A DNA stretch of 49,063 nucleotides from Burkholderiaceae bacterium (lineage in GTDB: Bacteria > Pseudomonadota > Gammaproteobacteria > Burkholderiales > Burkholderiaceae_C), in NCBI GenBank assembly GCA_013360485.1, contig JABWBN010000006.1, positions 1 through 49,063 of the forward strand, given 5' to 3'. Below, piece after piece: positions 19,280-27,703 of this stretch; positions within the stretch are counted from its first letter, which is position 1, and each line of letters opens with the position of its first letter. The translations under genes were made by a program, and so were the position numbers. The notes beneath the pieces are model-generated. The model was not told the DNA's origin, made no database searches, and saw only the letters and a program-made list of their open reading frames with translations.

Positions 19280-20440
19280 TCAGTGAGCACCGGCGCGCAG
19301 CCAGTCCCACAGGTCAGCCGCGATCCGCGGTGCCGCATGGCCGTCCCAAAATTCGGGCACGCGGCCGCGCTTGCCGCGGCCGCCGAGGATGTCGGCAACG
19401 CCATCCAGAATGGCCGTGCGATCGCGGCCGACCATGGTGTTGGTGCCTTGCTCGACGGTGATCGGTCGCTCGGTGTTCTCGCGCATGGTCAGGCACGGCA
19501 CGCCCAACGCCGTGGTTTCTTCCTGCAGGCCACCGGAGTCGGTGAGCACCAGCGTCGCACCGGCCATCAGACCCACCATCTCCAGGTAGCCCTGCGGCGG
19601 CAGAACGGCGACACGACTGGGGTCGAGTCGGTCGCGCAGGCCGTGGCGCTCGATGTTGGCGCGGGTGCGCGGATGCATCGCGAACACCAGTGGCAACTGG
19701 CGCGACACGGTGTCCAGCGTCTGCAGCAGATCGCCCAGCACCGCAGCGTCGTCGACGTTCGAGGGGCGGTGCATGGTCACCACCGCGTAGCCGCGCGGGT
19801 GGAGCAGCAATGCGGGGTCGAGTTCGTGCAGGCGCAGGGTGTCGGCCGCGCTGCGTGCGCGCTCGCGGCTGTCGAGCAGGGAGTCGATCATCACGTTGCC
19901 GCTGAAACACACCCGTGACTCGGCGATGCCCTCGCGCTGCAGGTTTGCGGCGGCGCTGCGCTCGGTGGTGTAGAGCCGGTCGGCCAGCTGATCGGTGAGC
20001 ACGCGGTTGATTTCTTCGGGCATGCGCCGGTCGTAGCTGCGCAGCCCGGCCTCCACATGCACCACGGGTACCGCCTTCTTGGACGCCACCAGCGCACAGG
20101 CCAGCGTGGAGTTGACGTCGCCCACCACCAGCACGCAGCTGGGGCGGTGTTCGTCGATGACCGGCTCGAACCGGCGCATCACCTCGGCGGTCTGCACCGC
20201 ATGACTGCCCGAACCCACTTCGAGGTTGATGTCGGGCGTCGGCAGGCGCAGGTCCTCGAAGAGCTGGTGGCTCATGCCGTGGTCGTAGTGCTGGCCGGTG
20301 TGCACCAGCAACGCTGCTATGGGCGGTTCATGCGCGGCAAAGGCGCGCAGGATGGGCGCCATCTTCATGAAATTCGGCCGTGCGCCGACGACGCAGATCA
20401 CGGGGCCGATCGTCGCGGCAGGGGTCTGGGAGGAGGTCAT
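19280..20440 (-). CDS. wecB: UDP-N-acetylglucosamine 2-epimerase (non-hydrolysing)
   Basis: This 386-residue enzyme has PVICVVGARPNFMKMAPILRA at the N-terminus, HVEAGLRSYDRRMPEEINR with the conserved Glu and Arg of the family, and LTDSGGLQEETTALGVPCL with the UDP-binding loop. It interconverts UDP-GlcNAc and UDP-ManNAc in the cytoplasm. Length is normal for WecB. In this operon it supplies a ManNAc-type precursor that the dehydrogenase at 13125-14405 may oxidise to the uronate. Its ATG overlaps the upstream ATPase stop as ATGA. Confidence 0.94.
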   Translation of the reverse strand: MTSSQTPAATIGPVICVVGARPNFMKMAPILRAFAAHEPPIAALLVHTGQHYDHGMSHQLFEDLRLPTPDINLEVGSGSHAVQTAEVMRRFEPVIDEHRPSCVLVVGDVNSTLACALVASKKAVPVVHVEAGLRSYDRRMPEEINRVLTDQLADRLYTTERSAAANLQREGIAESRVCFSGNVMIDSLLDSRERARSAADTLRLHELDPALLLHPRGYAVVTMHRPSNVDDAAVLGDLLQTLDTVSRQLPLVFAMHPRTRANIERHGLRDRLDPSRVAVLPPQGYLEMVGLMAGATLVLTDSGGLQEETTALGVPCLTMRENTERPITVEQGTNTMVGRDRTAILDGVADILGGRGKRGRVPEFWDGHAAPRIAADLWDWLRAGAH

Positions 20441-21531
20441 GTCTTGCCTTCGTCGCTCGGCCGGGCAATCGCCCCCACGAGCTTCTGCAGCAGCGCCAGG
20501 ATCTGCAGGTTGGTTCGCTCGAGCCGCAGCATGCCGCGCTCCAGCCGCTGGAGCTGGTCGGCGCGCTGGTCGGCGGTCAGGGCCGCGAGCTGCTTGGTCA
20601 TCGCCGCGGCCGATTCGGCATCGACCTTGAGCTGCTCGAGGTCGACATCGAGCGCCATCGAACCGCTGTTGCCGCCCACCGAGCGTTCACCAGCCACCTG
20701 CGCGGCCTGGGCGGGGACATGTGACTCCTGCGCGAACTCGCGCACCACCTCGTCGACGTCGGCTCGCGTGAGATGGGTCTTGCCGGTCAGGAACCCGAGC
20801 AGCAGCAAGCGGTCGCACACCGAGTTGATGCGGCGCGGAATGCCGCCACTGGCCTTGTGGATGCCCTCGAAGGCATCGGCGTCGAAACTGGGCTTGCCCG
20901 TGGATCCAGCGCACTTCAGGCGATGCTCGATGTAGTGCTGGGTCTCCTCGGCATCGAGCGGCCCGATGTGGCAGGTGGCCGCCACCCGCTGGCGGAACTG
21001 CTCCATTTCGGGGCGCTGCAGGATCTCGCGGAACTCGGGCTGCCCGACGAGGAAGCTCTGCAACAGCGCCTGGTTGCCGAACTGGAAGTTCGACAGCATG
21101 CGCAGCTCCTCCACCGCACGGGGGGTGAGGTTCTGGGCCTCGTCGACGATCAGCAGGCAGCGCTTGCCCTTGCTGGTCTGGCTGATCAGGAAGGCTTCGA
21201 GCGTGATCAGCAGCTCTGACTTGGGTACGTCCTTGACCCGAAACCCGAACGCTGCACCCACCATGCGCAGCGTGTCTTCGGCCCCGAGCTGGGTGGTGAC
21301 GAGGTGGCCCACCACCACGTTGCTGCCGTGCAGCCCTTCGATCAGCGCGCGCAGCAGCGTCGTCTTGCCCGCACCGATCTCACCCGTGATGACGATGAAC
21401 CCTTCGTTGCGCGACACGCCGTAATCGAGGTAGGCCTTGGCCCGGCGGTGCTGCTTGCTACCGAAGTAGAAGCTCGGATCGGGGTTGAGCTGGAAGGGCT
21501 TGTTCGTGAGCCCGTAGAACGCCTCGTACAT
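20437..21531 (-). CDS. XrtA/PEP-CTERM-associated ATPase (ExeA-like)
   Basis: The 364-residue protein begins MYEAFYGLTNKPFQLNPDPS, as in ExeA-type AAA ATPases of the PEP-CTERM family (TIGR03015-like). Walker A is GEIGAGKT at residues 50-57 and Walker B is CLLIVDEAQNL near residue 125; PRRINSVCDRLLL is the sensor region. The last 90 residues contain a leucine-rich heptad-like helix (MLRLERTNLQILALLQKL). ExeA proteins couple ATP hydrolysis to envelope assembly; the exact task in exosortase loci is unproven. It lies between the beta-barrel protein and the epimerase and is coupled to the latter by ATGA overlap. Confidence 0.93.
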   Translation of the reverse strand: MYEAFYGLTNKPFQLNPDPSFYFGSKQHRRAKAYLDYGVSRNEGFIVITGEIGAGKTTLLRALIEGLHGSNVVVGHLVTTQLGAEDTLRMVGAAFGFRVKDVPKSELLITLEAFLISQTSKGKRCLLIVDEAQNLTPRAVEELRMLSNFQFGNQALLQSFLVGQPEFREILQRPEMEQFRQRVAATCHIGPLDAEETQHYIEHRLKCAGSTGKPSFDADAFEGIHKASGGIPRRINSVCDRLLLLGFLTGKTHLTRADVDEVVREFAQESHVPAQAAQVAGERSVGGNSGSMALDVDLEQLKVDAESAAAMTKQLAALTADQRADQLQRLERGMLRLERTNLQILALLQKLVGAIARPSDEGKT

Positions 21532-21536
21532 GGTGA

Positions 21537-23102
21537 TCAGAAGCGCACGCCGTAGGTGGCGAACACCGCGTTCTCGGTATAGGGATTGGTGAGGCTGTCG
21601 AATTCGACGCGGCGCGCGCCGAGCGACAAGCGGCCCTCCCGGCCAAGCTGCGTGGTCCAGTTCAACAGCAGCGAGCGCAGGTCGTTGCCCCGGGTGGTGC
21701 CGGCGTCAGCCGTGCGCTGGTCGGACAGCGTGAGGCTGATGCCGGTCACCGGTGTCAACTTGTGGCCCAGAGTCAGCGAGTAGCCGTGCTGGCGCACACG
21801 CGTGGCGCCACCGAGGGGGTCGATCGCCTGCGCGCCTTCATCGAGCCTGCGGCTGTCGCTGCGATACAGGCCGACCGAGAACGACGTACGCAGACCCCTC
21901 CAGGCGAAGCTGGCGTCCTGCCGCGACACCAGCGTGACCTGCGAACTCAGGAAGCCGGAGGTGATCTCCGCTGTCGGATTGATGCCCAATGCGGCCAGTC
22001 GTTGAAGTACCAGCTCGGCCCGCAGCAGCGGATCGGGCTGCTCCGCCGCCAGATTCGCGTAGAACAGCGCGAACATGGTCGTGGTCGAGGTCGGCACGAA
22101 GCTCGTCGCACCCGTGGACACATCGCGAGAACTGCTCAGGCTCCAGCTCGCGCGCGCAAGCCGCTGCGTGTAGGTGATGCGGTGCCCGTCACCGAAGTAG
22201 CGCCGATCGCGCTGCAAGACGAGTTGCGTGCGCTCGCTGGGCATCCATTGCAGACCGACGCCCCACGTGGTGGTGTTCGGATCCGAGGCCGAGACGATGT
22301 CGCTCTTGTCCCGCCCGATGCTGCCGTTCAGACGCAGGTCGGCATCGACGCGGTAGTTCGCGCCCAGGCTCAACGAGTCGGTCGTGCTCCGGCGCCCGGT
22401 TTCGTAGTCGACGCGCTGCCGCACCGCACTGGCACTCCAGCCCAACCGTGGCGCACCCTGCGACGAAAGCACCACTGACCCGGTATTGGAGGTGGAGTCG
22501 CCCAGGCTGCCACTCGCAGCCGACTGCCGACCGTGCTGCAAGCGTGCCTCGAGCTGACCCCAGGTTCCCAGCGGCCGCAGCAGATAAGGGGAGAGGTTCA
22601 GGGTGCGAACTTCGGTCCGATTGGGGTTGTCAAACCCCGCTTCGGTTGTCTGCAACCCGAAGGCGGAGACGGTCTGCTGCGCAATCGACGCACTCGAATC
22701 GATGTACAGCCAATTGTTCACCAGCTCGCCGCGCAACTGGGCGCGCAGCCCCTGCGCCACATCGTTGGTCTTGGTCTCGCGGGCGTGTGCCGATCCGGAG
22801 ACTGAATACGCCAGCGAGCCCGTCAGCCACGCACTGCGATGGCCCAGACTCAGACCCGCCGTGAGTCGAGTGACCAGATCACCGCGCTTGTCGTCGTCAC
22901 GCAATAACGCGTTGTCTGTATACGTTTCGCCGATCGACACGGTAGGAACGATCGTCGTGCGTCGCTGGCCTGCCGCATCCTGCGCCCACACTGTCGGCGC
23001 GGCACACACGCCCGCCAATGCCAGCGCCAACGACGGGACGTGTAGCGGCCGTCGGTGGCCGTGGCCCACATCGGGCCGCGAGGCGATCACCGAATGACTC
23101 AT
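21537..23102 (-). CDS. PEP-CTERM system-associated outer-membrane beta-barrel protein
   Basis: This is a 521-residue protein with a signal peptide ending near APTVWAQ (about residue 41). A long series of alternating amphipathic strands follows, and it ends in a terminal aromatic strand (AVFATYGVRF), as outer-membrane barrels do. It matches the PEP-CTERM-associated barrel family (TIGR03016-like). It could form the outer-membrane conduit for the exopolysaccharide or anchor matrix components; sequence does not decide. The ATG at 23102 overlaps the kinase stop as ATGA and the ATPase starts 5 bases after its stop. Confidence 0.9.
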   Translation of the reverse strand: MSHSVIASRPDVGHGHRRPLHVPSLALALAGVCAAPTVWAQDAAGQRRTTIVPTVSIGETYTDNALLRDDDKRGDLVTRLTAGLSLGHRSAWLTGSLAYSVSGSAHARETKTNDVAQGLRAQLRGELVNNWLYIDSSASIAQQTVSAFGLQTTEAGFDNPNRTEVRTLNLSPYLLRPLGTWGQLEARLQHGRQSAASGSLGDSTSNTGSVVLSSQGAPRLGWSASAVRQRVDYETGRRSTTDSLSLGANYRVDADLRLNGSIGRDKSDIVSASDPNTTTWGVGLQWMPSERTQLVLQRDRRYFGDGHRITYTQRLARASWSLSSSRDVSTGATSFVPTSTTTMFALFYANLAAEQPDPLLRAELVLQRLAALGINPTAEITSGFLSSQVTLVSRQDASFAWRGLRTSFSVGLYRSDSRRLDEGAQAIDPLGGATRVRQHGYSLTLGHKLTPVTGISLTLSDQRTADAGTTRGNDLRSLLLNWTTQLGREGRLSLGARRVEFDSLTNPYTENAVFATYGVRF

Positions 23103-24070
23103 GCCGGATCGGACGGCTGCGCCGCCCGCGCATCCTGGGGCCCGTAGCCGTAGCCATATCCGTAGCCATAGCCGCCATAGCCGTACGAGCCATGGATCTG
23201 GCTGGTCGCCTTGTTCAACAGCATCAGCTTGACCGGGCAGCTCTCGATGGTGGACAGGGCATGCTGGACGTCCGCCTGCAGGGTCTTGCCGGCGTGCACC
23301 ACGACCACGATTTGACCCATGTGCGACGCCAGCACCCGAGACTCGGTCGTCAGCAGCAGGGGCGGCGAATCGAAAATGATGATGCGGTCGGGGTAACGAC
23401 TGGCCATGTCGGCCAGCAGTTGGCGCATGGCGTCGCTGGCCAGCAACTCCGTGGCCCGCGGATGCGGGGTTCCGCTGGGCAGGACAGTGAGCTTGTCGAT
23501 GTTGGTGCGCAGCAGCACATCGGCCATCTCTGCACGGCCTTCGAGCAAATCGAGCAGGCCCGGTCCGGGTGGCAGGCCCAGCATGCGCAGCACCGACGGT
23601 CGCGCCACGTCGGCATCGACGAGCATGACGGTGTGGTCGAGCTCCGCTGCGATGCTCATGGCCAGGTTCACGGAGGTGAAGCTCTTGCCCTCGCCCGACA
23701 GTGCGCTGGTCACCATGATCAGGTTGCCGTTCGCGACCGGCGCAGCGCCCTTGCCCATGGCATTGAGGATGAGCGGCCGCTTGACGACCCGGAACTGATC
23801 GGCGATGTTGGTACGCGCCGCATTGGGCGTCACGATGCCGGCAGCCTGCAGAGTCTGCAGGTCGAGATCCACACGCCGCGAAGTGACGACCGGTTCGCCG
23901 CGCGCCACAACCGAAGGCTCGTCCGCAACAACCGCAGGCGGCACGGCCTCGATCGCTGGTGCGACAGGTTCGTTCGGAGCCTGGGCCTGCGCCTCTTCGC
24001 CCGGGATCTCGATGCCCGCCTGCCGCAACTGGGCCAGGCGCTGTGCGGCCTGTTCGATCAAGCTGCTCAT
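23099..24070 (-). CDS. XrtA-associated tyrosine autokinase (BY-kinase)
   Basis: The 323-residue protein is a bacterial tyrosine kinase of the CpsD/Wzc cytoplasmic type (TIGR03018-like). Walker A is SALSGEGKS at about 122-130, Walker A' is VMLVDADVARPS at about 148-159, and Walker B is IIIFDSPPLL. The last 33 residues form an unusual Tyr-Gly tandem run of about eight tyrosines, the expected autophosphorylation cluster. The first 65 residues are Ala/Pro/Glu-rich and low complexity. It would cycle phosphorylation with the chain-length protein directly upstream in the operon to control polymer length and export. Confidence 0.93.
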   Translation of the reverse strand: MSSLIEQAAQRLAQLRQAGIEIPGEEAQAQAPNEPVAPAIEAVPPAVVADEPSVVARGEPVVTSRRVDLDLQTLQAAGIVTPNAARTNIADQFRVVKRPLILNAMGKGAAPVANGNLIMVTSALSGEGKSFTSVNLAMSIAAELDHTVMLVDADVARPSVLRMLGLPPGPGLLDLLEGRAEMADVLLRTNIDKLTVLPSGTPHPRATELLASDAMRQLLADMASRYPDRIIIFDSPPLLLTTESRVLASHMGQIVVVVHAGKTLQADVQHALSTIESCPVKLMLLNKATSQIHGSYGYGGYGYGYGYGYGPQDARAAQPSDPA

Positions 24071-24075
24071 GGCGT

Positions 24076-25650
24076 TCAGCCCACCTGTCTGTTGGAGAGT
24101 ATGGCCAGGATCGTCAGACCGATGGCGAAGATCACCACCAAGCCACCCGAGCCGGCGATGAACCGGAGCAGGTCGACCCGGTTGCGACGGAGGTCGGCAT
24201 CGCCCATCACCATGCTGACGACGCCGAGTACCGGCAGGCCGGTCTTTGCGCGCAACTCGTAGGCCGCGTCATAGACCGGCCTCAACTGGCTGCCGGCGAA
24301 GGCCACGAAGAGCCCCGCGCCGAGTGCGATCACGAGTGCAACGGGATACAGCACGAAGCGATTGGGCCAGACCGGCTTCGGCGATACGCGCGGCGGATCG
24401 ATCAACCGGAAGTCGGCAACCCCGGAGGCCACGTCGAGGTCGCCCGACATGACGGCCGCCTGCCGCCGTGCCACCAGGTCTTCGTAGTTCTTCTTGGTGA
24501 TGGCGTAGTCGCGGTTGAGCTGGGCAGCCTCGGCTTCGATCTGGGGGGACGTCTTGAGCAGCGCCTTGGCTTGAGCATAACGTGAAGAGTACTCGCCGAC
24601 GCGCGCACGCAGGGAGGCCACCTGCACCTCGGCATTGGCCAGCAGGCGGTTGAGTTCCTGCGCAGCCAGACTGGTCGGCGCCAGACCGGCAGGCGCGTTC
24701 ATCGCACGCTTGCGCTGCTCGGCCACCTCCCGCTTCTTCTGCTCTTCGAGGTCGACGATCAGGCGTCGCGTGCTGACGACTTCCGGGTGCAGATCGGTAT
24801 AGCGCTGCAGCAACACGTCGAGATTGCGCTTCTGGGCCTCGATGCGCGCATCGATTTCCGGTGTCGACACCGCGATCGCCGATTCCTGCAGCAGGCTCTG
24901 GGTAGCACCGCCCTGGGCGGATCGGTCGGCCGCCAATTGCGCACGCGCGGAGTCACGCGCGTTCTCCGCTTCGCGCAGCTCGAGCCGGGCCTGATCCAGC
25001 AACTTGCTGATCTCGACCAGGCGGGATGCCGAGTCTCGCCCGTCGGCCGACTGGACATCGATGTTGCGCAGGCGGAACTCCTTCAGCCGAGCCTCGGCCT
25101 CTTCGAGCTTGGCTTCGTAGTTCTTGATCTGCTCGTTCAGAAAGACCTTGGCCGAATCGGTGTCCTTGCGGGTTGCGCCCAGGCTGGACTCGACGAAGAT
25201 GGAAACCAGCGACTGGATCACGCGCTTGGACTTCTCCTTGTCGCTGTCACGATACGACAGCGTGTAGAGGTTGTCGCGTCCCGTGCTGCGGATCTCGAGC
25301 GTCTTCGACAGCTGCTCGATCAGCGCTTCCTGCTCGGCTTTGGACTCGCTCTTGAGGTCGAGGTCGGCCATGCGGATCAGCTTCTCGATGTTGGGCCGGC
25401 TGATCAGCGTTCGGCTGAGCATGCCCACCTGCTGGTCGACGTTGGGCTGGACCGTGAGCCCTGACATCAGCGGCTTGAGGATGGACTGGGTATCGACGAA
25501 GATGCGCGCCGATGCCTCGTACTTGTCGGGGACATTGAACACGACGACGGCGCCGACGAGACCCACGATCCATGCGGCCGCCAAGGCAGGCCAGCGGAAT
25601 TTCCACATCCGCCGTGCCACTGTGAGGAGTTGGCTGATCAGTTCTTCCAT
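24076..25650 (-). CDS. Chain-length determinant protein, XrtA-associated (Wzz/GumC-like)
   Basis: The 524-residue inner-membrane protein has a first membrane segment at about residues 18-40 (WPALAAAWIVGLVGAVVVF). It is followed by the Wzz motif around FVDTQSILKPLMSGL, a long periplasmic coiled coil (about 170-400, rich in Glu, Ala, Leu and Arg) and a proline-rich PPRVSPKPVWPNR before a second membrane segment. A third hydrophobic segment lies at the C-terminus. It matches the PEP-CTERM chain-length family (TIGR03007-like). It acts as the polysaccharide co-polymerase that partners the adjacent tyrosine kinase. Confidence 0.94.
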   Translation of the reverse strand: MEELISQLLTVARRMWKFRWPALAAAWIVGLVGAVVVFNVPDKYEASARIFVDTQSILKPLMSGLTVQPNVDQQVGMLSRTLISRPNIEKLIRMADLDLKSESKAEQEALIEQLSKTLEIRSTGRDNLYTLSYRDSDKEKSKRVIQSLVSIFVESSLGATRKDTDSAKVFLNEQIKNYEAKLEEAEARLKEFRLRNIDVQSADGRDSASRLVEISKLLDQARLELREAENARDSARAQLAADRSAQGGATQSLLQESAIAVSTPEIDARIEAQKRNLDVLLQRYTDLHPEVVSTRRLIVDLEEQKKREVAEQRKRAMNAPAGLAPTSLAAQELNRLLANAEVQVASLRARVGEYSSRYAQAKALLKTSPQIEAEAAQLNRDYAITKKNYEDLVARRQAAVMSGDLDVASGVADFRLIDPPRVSPKPVWPNRFVLYPVALVIALGAGLFVAFAGSQLRPVYDAAYELRAKTGLPVLGVVSMVMGDADLRRNRVDLLRFIAGSGGLVVIFAIGLTILAILSNRQVG

Positions 25651-25697
25651 GTCGATTGCCGCAGTTCAGGCAGGGCTCAGGGGACCGGCGATGCCAG

Positions 25698-26333
25698 TCA
25701 GAACAGGCTCTGCGGAATGATCAGGATGTCGCCCGGCCGCATTTCGACATTGGCCGATACGTCGCCGCGCTTGATGAGGTCCTTCAGACGAACCGAGTAG
25801 CGCTTGTTGCCGTCGGCACCACGCATGATGACCGCCGAGTTGCCGTCGGCGAAGTCGGTGAGCCCGCCCACGGCGATCATCACGTCGAGTACCGTCATCT
25901 TCTGCTTGTACGGCAGCGCCTGAGGCTTCGCCGCTTCGCCCACCACGCGGATCTGCTCGCTGTACGAGCCGACGAAGCCGGTGACGATGACCGTGACGAC
26001 CGGGTCGCGCACATACTTCGACAACTGCTTCTCGACCTCTCGGGCAATCTCCGACGAGGTCTTGCCCTGGGCCACCAGTTCATCGATCAACGGCGTGGCC
26101 ACCTTGCCATCCGGGCGCACCGGCACGGACATGGACAGCTCAGGGTTGCGCCAGACGGTGATGCTGAGGTTGTCGCCGGGCCCGACGACATAGTTGTAGC
26201 CGGCGGTGTCGGCCGTGGTCGGCGCGGGCGGATAGCCGGATGTACTGGCACAACCAGCCATGGCCAGTGCCATGAGCGCGCCGACCCAACGGCCGACCCA
26301 AGGGCATACGAGCGAGCGGAGGAACGAATTCAA
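25698..26333 (-). CDS. Polysaccharide export lipoprotein, XrtA-associated (Wza/GumB-like)
   Basis: This 211-residue protein has a lipobox LAMAGCAS with Cys28 as the lipidation site. A Poly_export domain follows (YNYVVGPGDNLSITVWRNPELS) and then SLBB-like repeats (IRVVGEAAKPQALPYKQ and NVEMRPGDILIIP). It fits the short PEP-CTERM export family (TIGR03027-like), about half the length of full Wza. It should form or support the outer-membrane export channel. It is the first gene of the long minus-strand operon; the 313-base gap upstream should hold the main promoter. Confidence 0.93.
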   Translation of the reverse strand: MNSFLRSLVCPWVGRWVGALMALAMAGCASTSGYPPAPTTADTAGYNYVVGPGDNLSITVWRNPELSMSVPVRPDGKVATPLIDELVAQGKTSSEIAREVEKQLSKYVRDPVVTVIVTGFVGSYSEQIRVVGEAAKPQALPYKQKMTVLDVMIAVGGLTDFADGNSAVIMRGADGNKRYSVRLKDLIKRGDVSANVEMRPGDILIIPQSLF

Positions 26334-26560
26334 GGCACACCCCTTCTAGTCTGGTAAGCAAGCACCGGCACATGCCGGCAGCGGGCAATCCGAGTGGCCC
26401 GGCTGTCGAGCGCAGCGCCTGGACACCCCTGCGAACAGCGGGGCGCGTCAACCACGGCGAATCATGGCATAGCCCTGTTGCACGCTGACGCGACTTTGGT
26501 CGCGGCTATGGCGGGGCGGGCCAAAATTCACGCTCCAGACACCCCCCAGGTGAGTGGCCC
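26334..26560. other. Non-coding leader/promoter region of the exosortase operon
   Basis: This stretch lies between the operon's first gene and the terminator of the PEP-CTERM gene. No protein-coding signal was found. Two perfect short palindromes are visible: CGCGAC-tttg-GTCGCG at 26489-26504 and CCGGCA-ca-TGCCGG at 26365-26378, the latter about 30 bases before the start codon on the minus strand. No convincing -35/-10 pair or full sigma-54 site was found, so the promoter position is unresolved. Confidence 0.5.
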
Positions 26561-26591
26561 CAAGAAAAAGGGGCCCCAACTGGGGCCCCTT
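26561..26591 (-). terminator. Intrinsic terminator of the PEP-CTERM gene
   Basis: A perfect 10-bp stem (AAGGGGCCCC, loop of 4, GGGGCCCCTT) spans 26568-26591. On the minus strand it is followed at once by a T-rich run (TTTTTCTT when read with the stem end). It lies 56 bases after the stop of the PEP-CTERM gene and fits a Rho-independent terminator. It separates that gene from the exosortase operon downstream on the same strand. Confidence 0.88.
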
Positions 26592-26646
26592 CGGGGTGGC
26601 CGGCGGGCGGAGACTCCGCCGGCGCGATCAGATCACAAGCCGGCGA

Positions 26647-27417
26647 TTACTTCGCGGCCTTGCGGCGGCTGGCCAGGCCGATACCGGCCAGAGCCAGACC
26701 TGCCAGGGCCAGCGTGCCCGGCTCGGGAATGCCGAACACGGCGGAGACGTCACCGGTGACATTGATCGTGCCCGGGGCGACGACGAAGTTGTCGAAGTCG
26801 CCGTCGACGTTGACCACCAGGTGGAACGGATCGGGCGACGTGAAGTAGCCCTCGCCCAAAGCGGTCAGCGTGAAGTTCTTGAACCACAGGTCGAACGCAC
26901 CCGGGTTGCCGACGATGCCCAGCGCAGCGAACAGGTCGGTACTGAAGGCGATCTTGTAGTCGTCGGCGTTGCCGCCGATCACCACCGGATCAGCACCGGT
27001 GGCGCCCAACGCCAGCGTGGTGTCCTGGTCCGGGTCGATGTAAAGCTCGAACGCGCCAGACGTGCCCACGAAAGACGACGGACCCGACACATAGCCGGCC
27101 GAGGTGAAGGTGGCGTACAGGCCGTAGCAGTTCGCGCCCAGGCAGTTCAGCTGGGTGGGCGCCACCAACGTCGTGCCGTCGTTCTTGAAGAACTGGCCGA
27201 AGTTGGCGTAGGCGGCCGTCGCAAACGTGAAGTCGGGGTTGATGGTCAGCTTCTCGAAGTAGCCGCCGTTCATCTTGTCGGCCGTGAAGCTGTTGGCCAG
27301 CGCGCCAGGCACGCTGCCCTCAGAAATGGTGAAGTCCTCGTAGGTGGGGGCCGCTTGAGCGACACCGGCTACGAGCATCGAGGCTGCTGCCGCGATCGAA
27401 AGAAGATGCTTCTTCAT
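26647..27417 (-). CDS. pepA: PEP-CTERM sorting-signal protein, PepA-like (flocculation-associated)
   Basis: The 256-residue protein has a signal peptide (MKKHLLSIAAAASMLVAGVAQA, cleavage about residue 22). It ends with a textbook PEP-CTERM tail: IPEPGTL at 230-236, a 13-residue hydrophobic helix, then SRRKAAK. Exosortase A is expected to cleave at the PEP motif. The middle is secreted, acidic and rich in Gly, Thr and Phe, with the pair CLGANC as its only cysteines. Overall architecture resembles PepA, reported as needed for floc formation in Zoogloea; the specific family assignment is from memory and less certain than the PEP-CTERM call. It has a GGAG ribosome site 7 bases before ATG, its own sigma-54-like promoter and its own terminator, so it is expressed separately from the export operon. 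Confidence 0.85.
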   Translation of the reverse strand: MKKHLLSIAAAASMLVAGVAQAAPTYEDFTISEGSVPGALANSFTADKMNGGYFEKLTINPDFTFATAAYANFGQFFKNDGTTLVAPTQLNCLGANCYGLYATFTSAGYVSGPSSFVGTSGAFELYIDPDQDTTLALGATGADPVVIGGNADDYKIAFSTDLFAALGIVGNPGAFDLWFKNFTLTALGEGYFTSPDPFHLVVNVDGDFDNFVVAPGTINVTGDVSAVFGIPEPGTLALAGLALAGIGLASRRKAAK

Positions 27418-27477
27418 GAGTGATCTCCGCTTGAGTCTTGAATCGGTCGGGCCTTTGACTGCCCCGCGCTCTACATA

Positions 27478-27494
27478 AGCACGCAGCGTGCCAG
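27478..27494 (-). promoter_or_regulatory. Sigma-54 (-24/-12) promoter of the PEP-CTERM gene
   Basis: Read on the minus strand the sequence is CTGGCACGCTGCGTGCT. It matches the sigma-54 consensus YTGGCACGRNNNTTGCW with correct GG-to-GC spacing and only two mismatches (the R and the first T of the -12 element). Predicted transcription would start near 27468, leaving a leader of about 50 bases. The operon at 29.3-37.1 kb encodes PrsR, a sigma-54 activator with an intact GAFTGA loop, which is the natural candidate regulator. Confidence 0.75.
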
Positions 27495-27555
27495 AAAAAT
27501 ATTTCGTTCCAAATCAACAACTTGCCTGCGCACCCCCCTAATCCGTCACTGCCCT

Positions 27556-27572
27556 TGTCAAATTTCTCGACA
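27556..27572. promoter_or_regulatory. Candidate PrsR enhancer palindrome
   Basis: An inverted repeat TGTC-N9-GACA lies with its centre about 95 bases upstream of the predicted start of the PEP-CTERM transcript. This is the usual place for a sigma-54 activator site. The A/T-rich spacer (AAATTTCTC) stands out in this GC-rich DNA. Binding by PrsR is inference. Confidence 0.45.
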
Positions 27573-27703
27573 GTGCCGGGTCGGGTCAGCGGGCCTCCTC
27601 GGGTCAAGCAGGCCGGTCGGTCTGGCACGCCCAGCCCTCGCCGATGCACGGCGGCAGTGGTAGCCTCTCGCAATGCCATCGCCATGACCTCAGGGCTAAC
27701 CCG

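Noticed and set aside
26376..26393. Possible sigma-54 site in front of the exosortase operon
   Set aside because: Only the TTGC of the -12 part and half of the -24 part match; the GG doublet is not in place.
27622..27638. TGGCACG on the plus strand as a sigma-54 promoter for the methyltransferase
   Set aside because: The -24 part is good but the -12 position reads GCCCT instead of TTGCW, so the element is incomplete.
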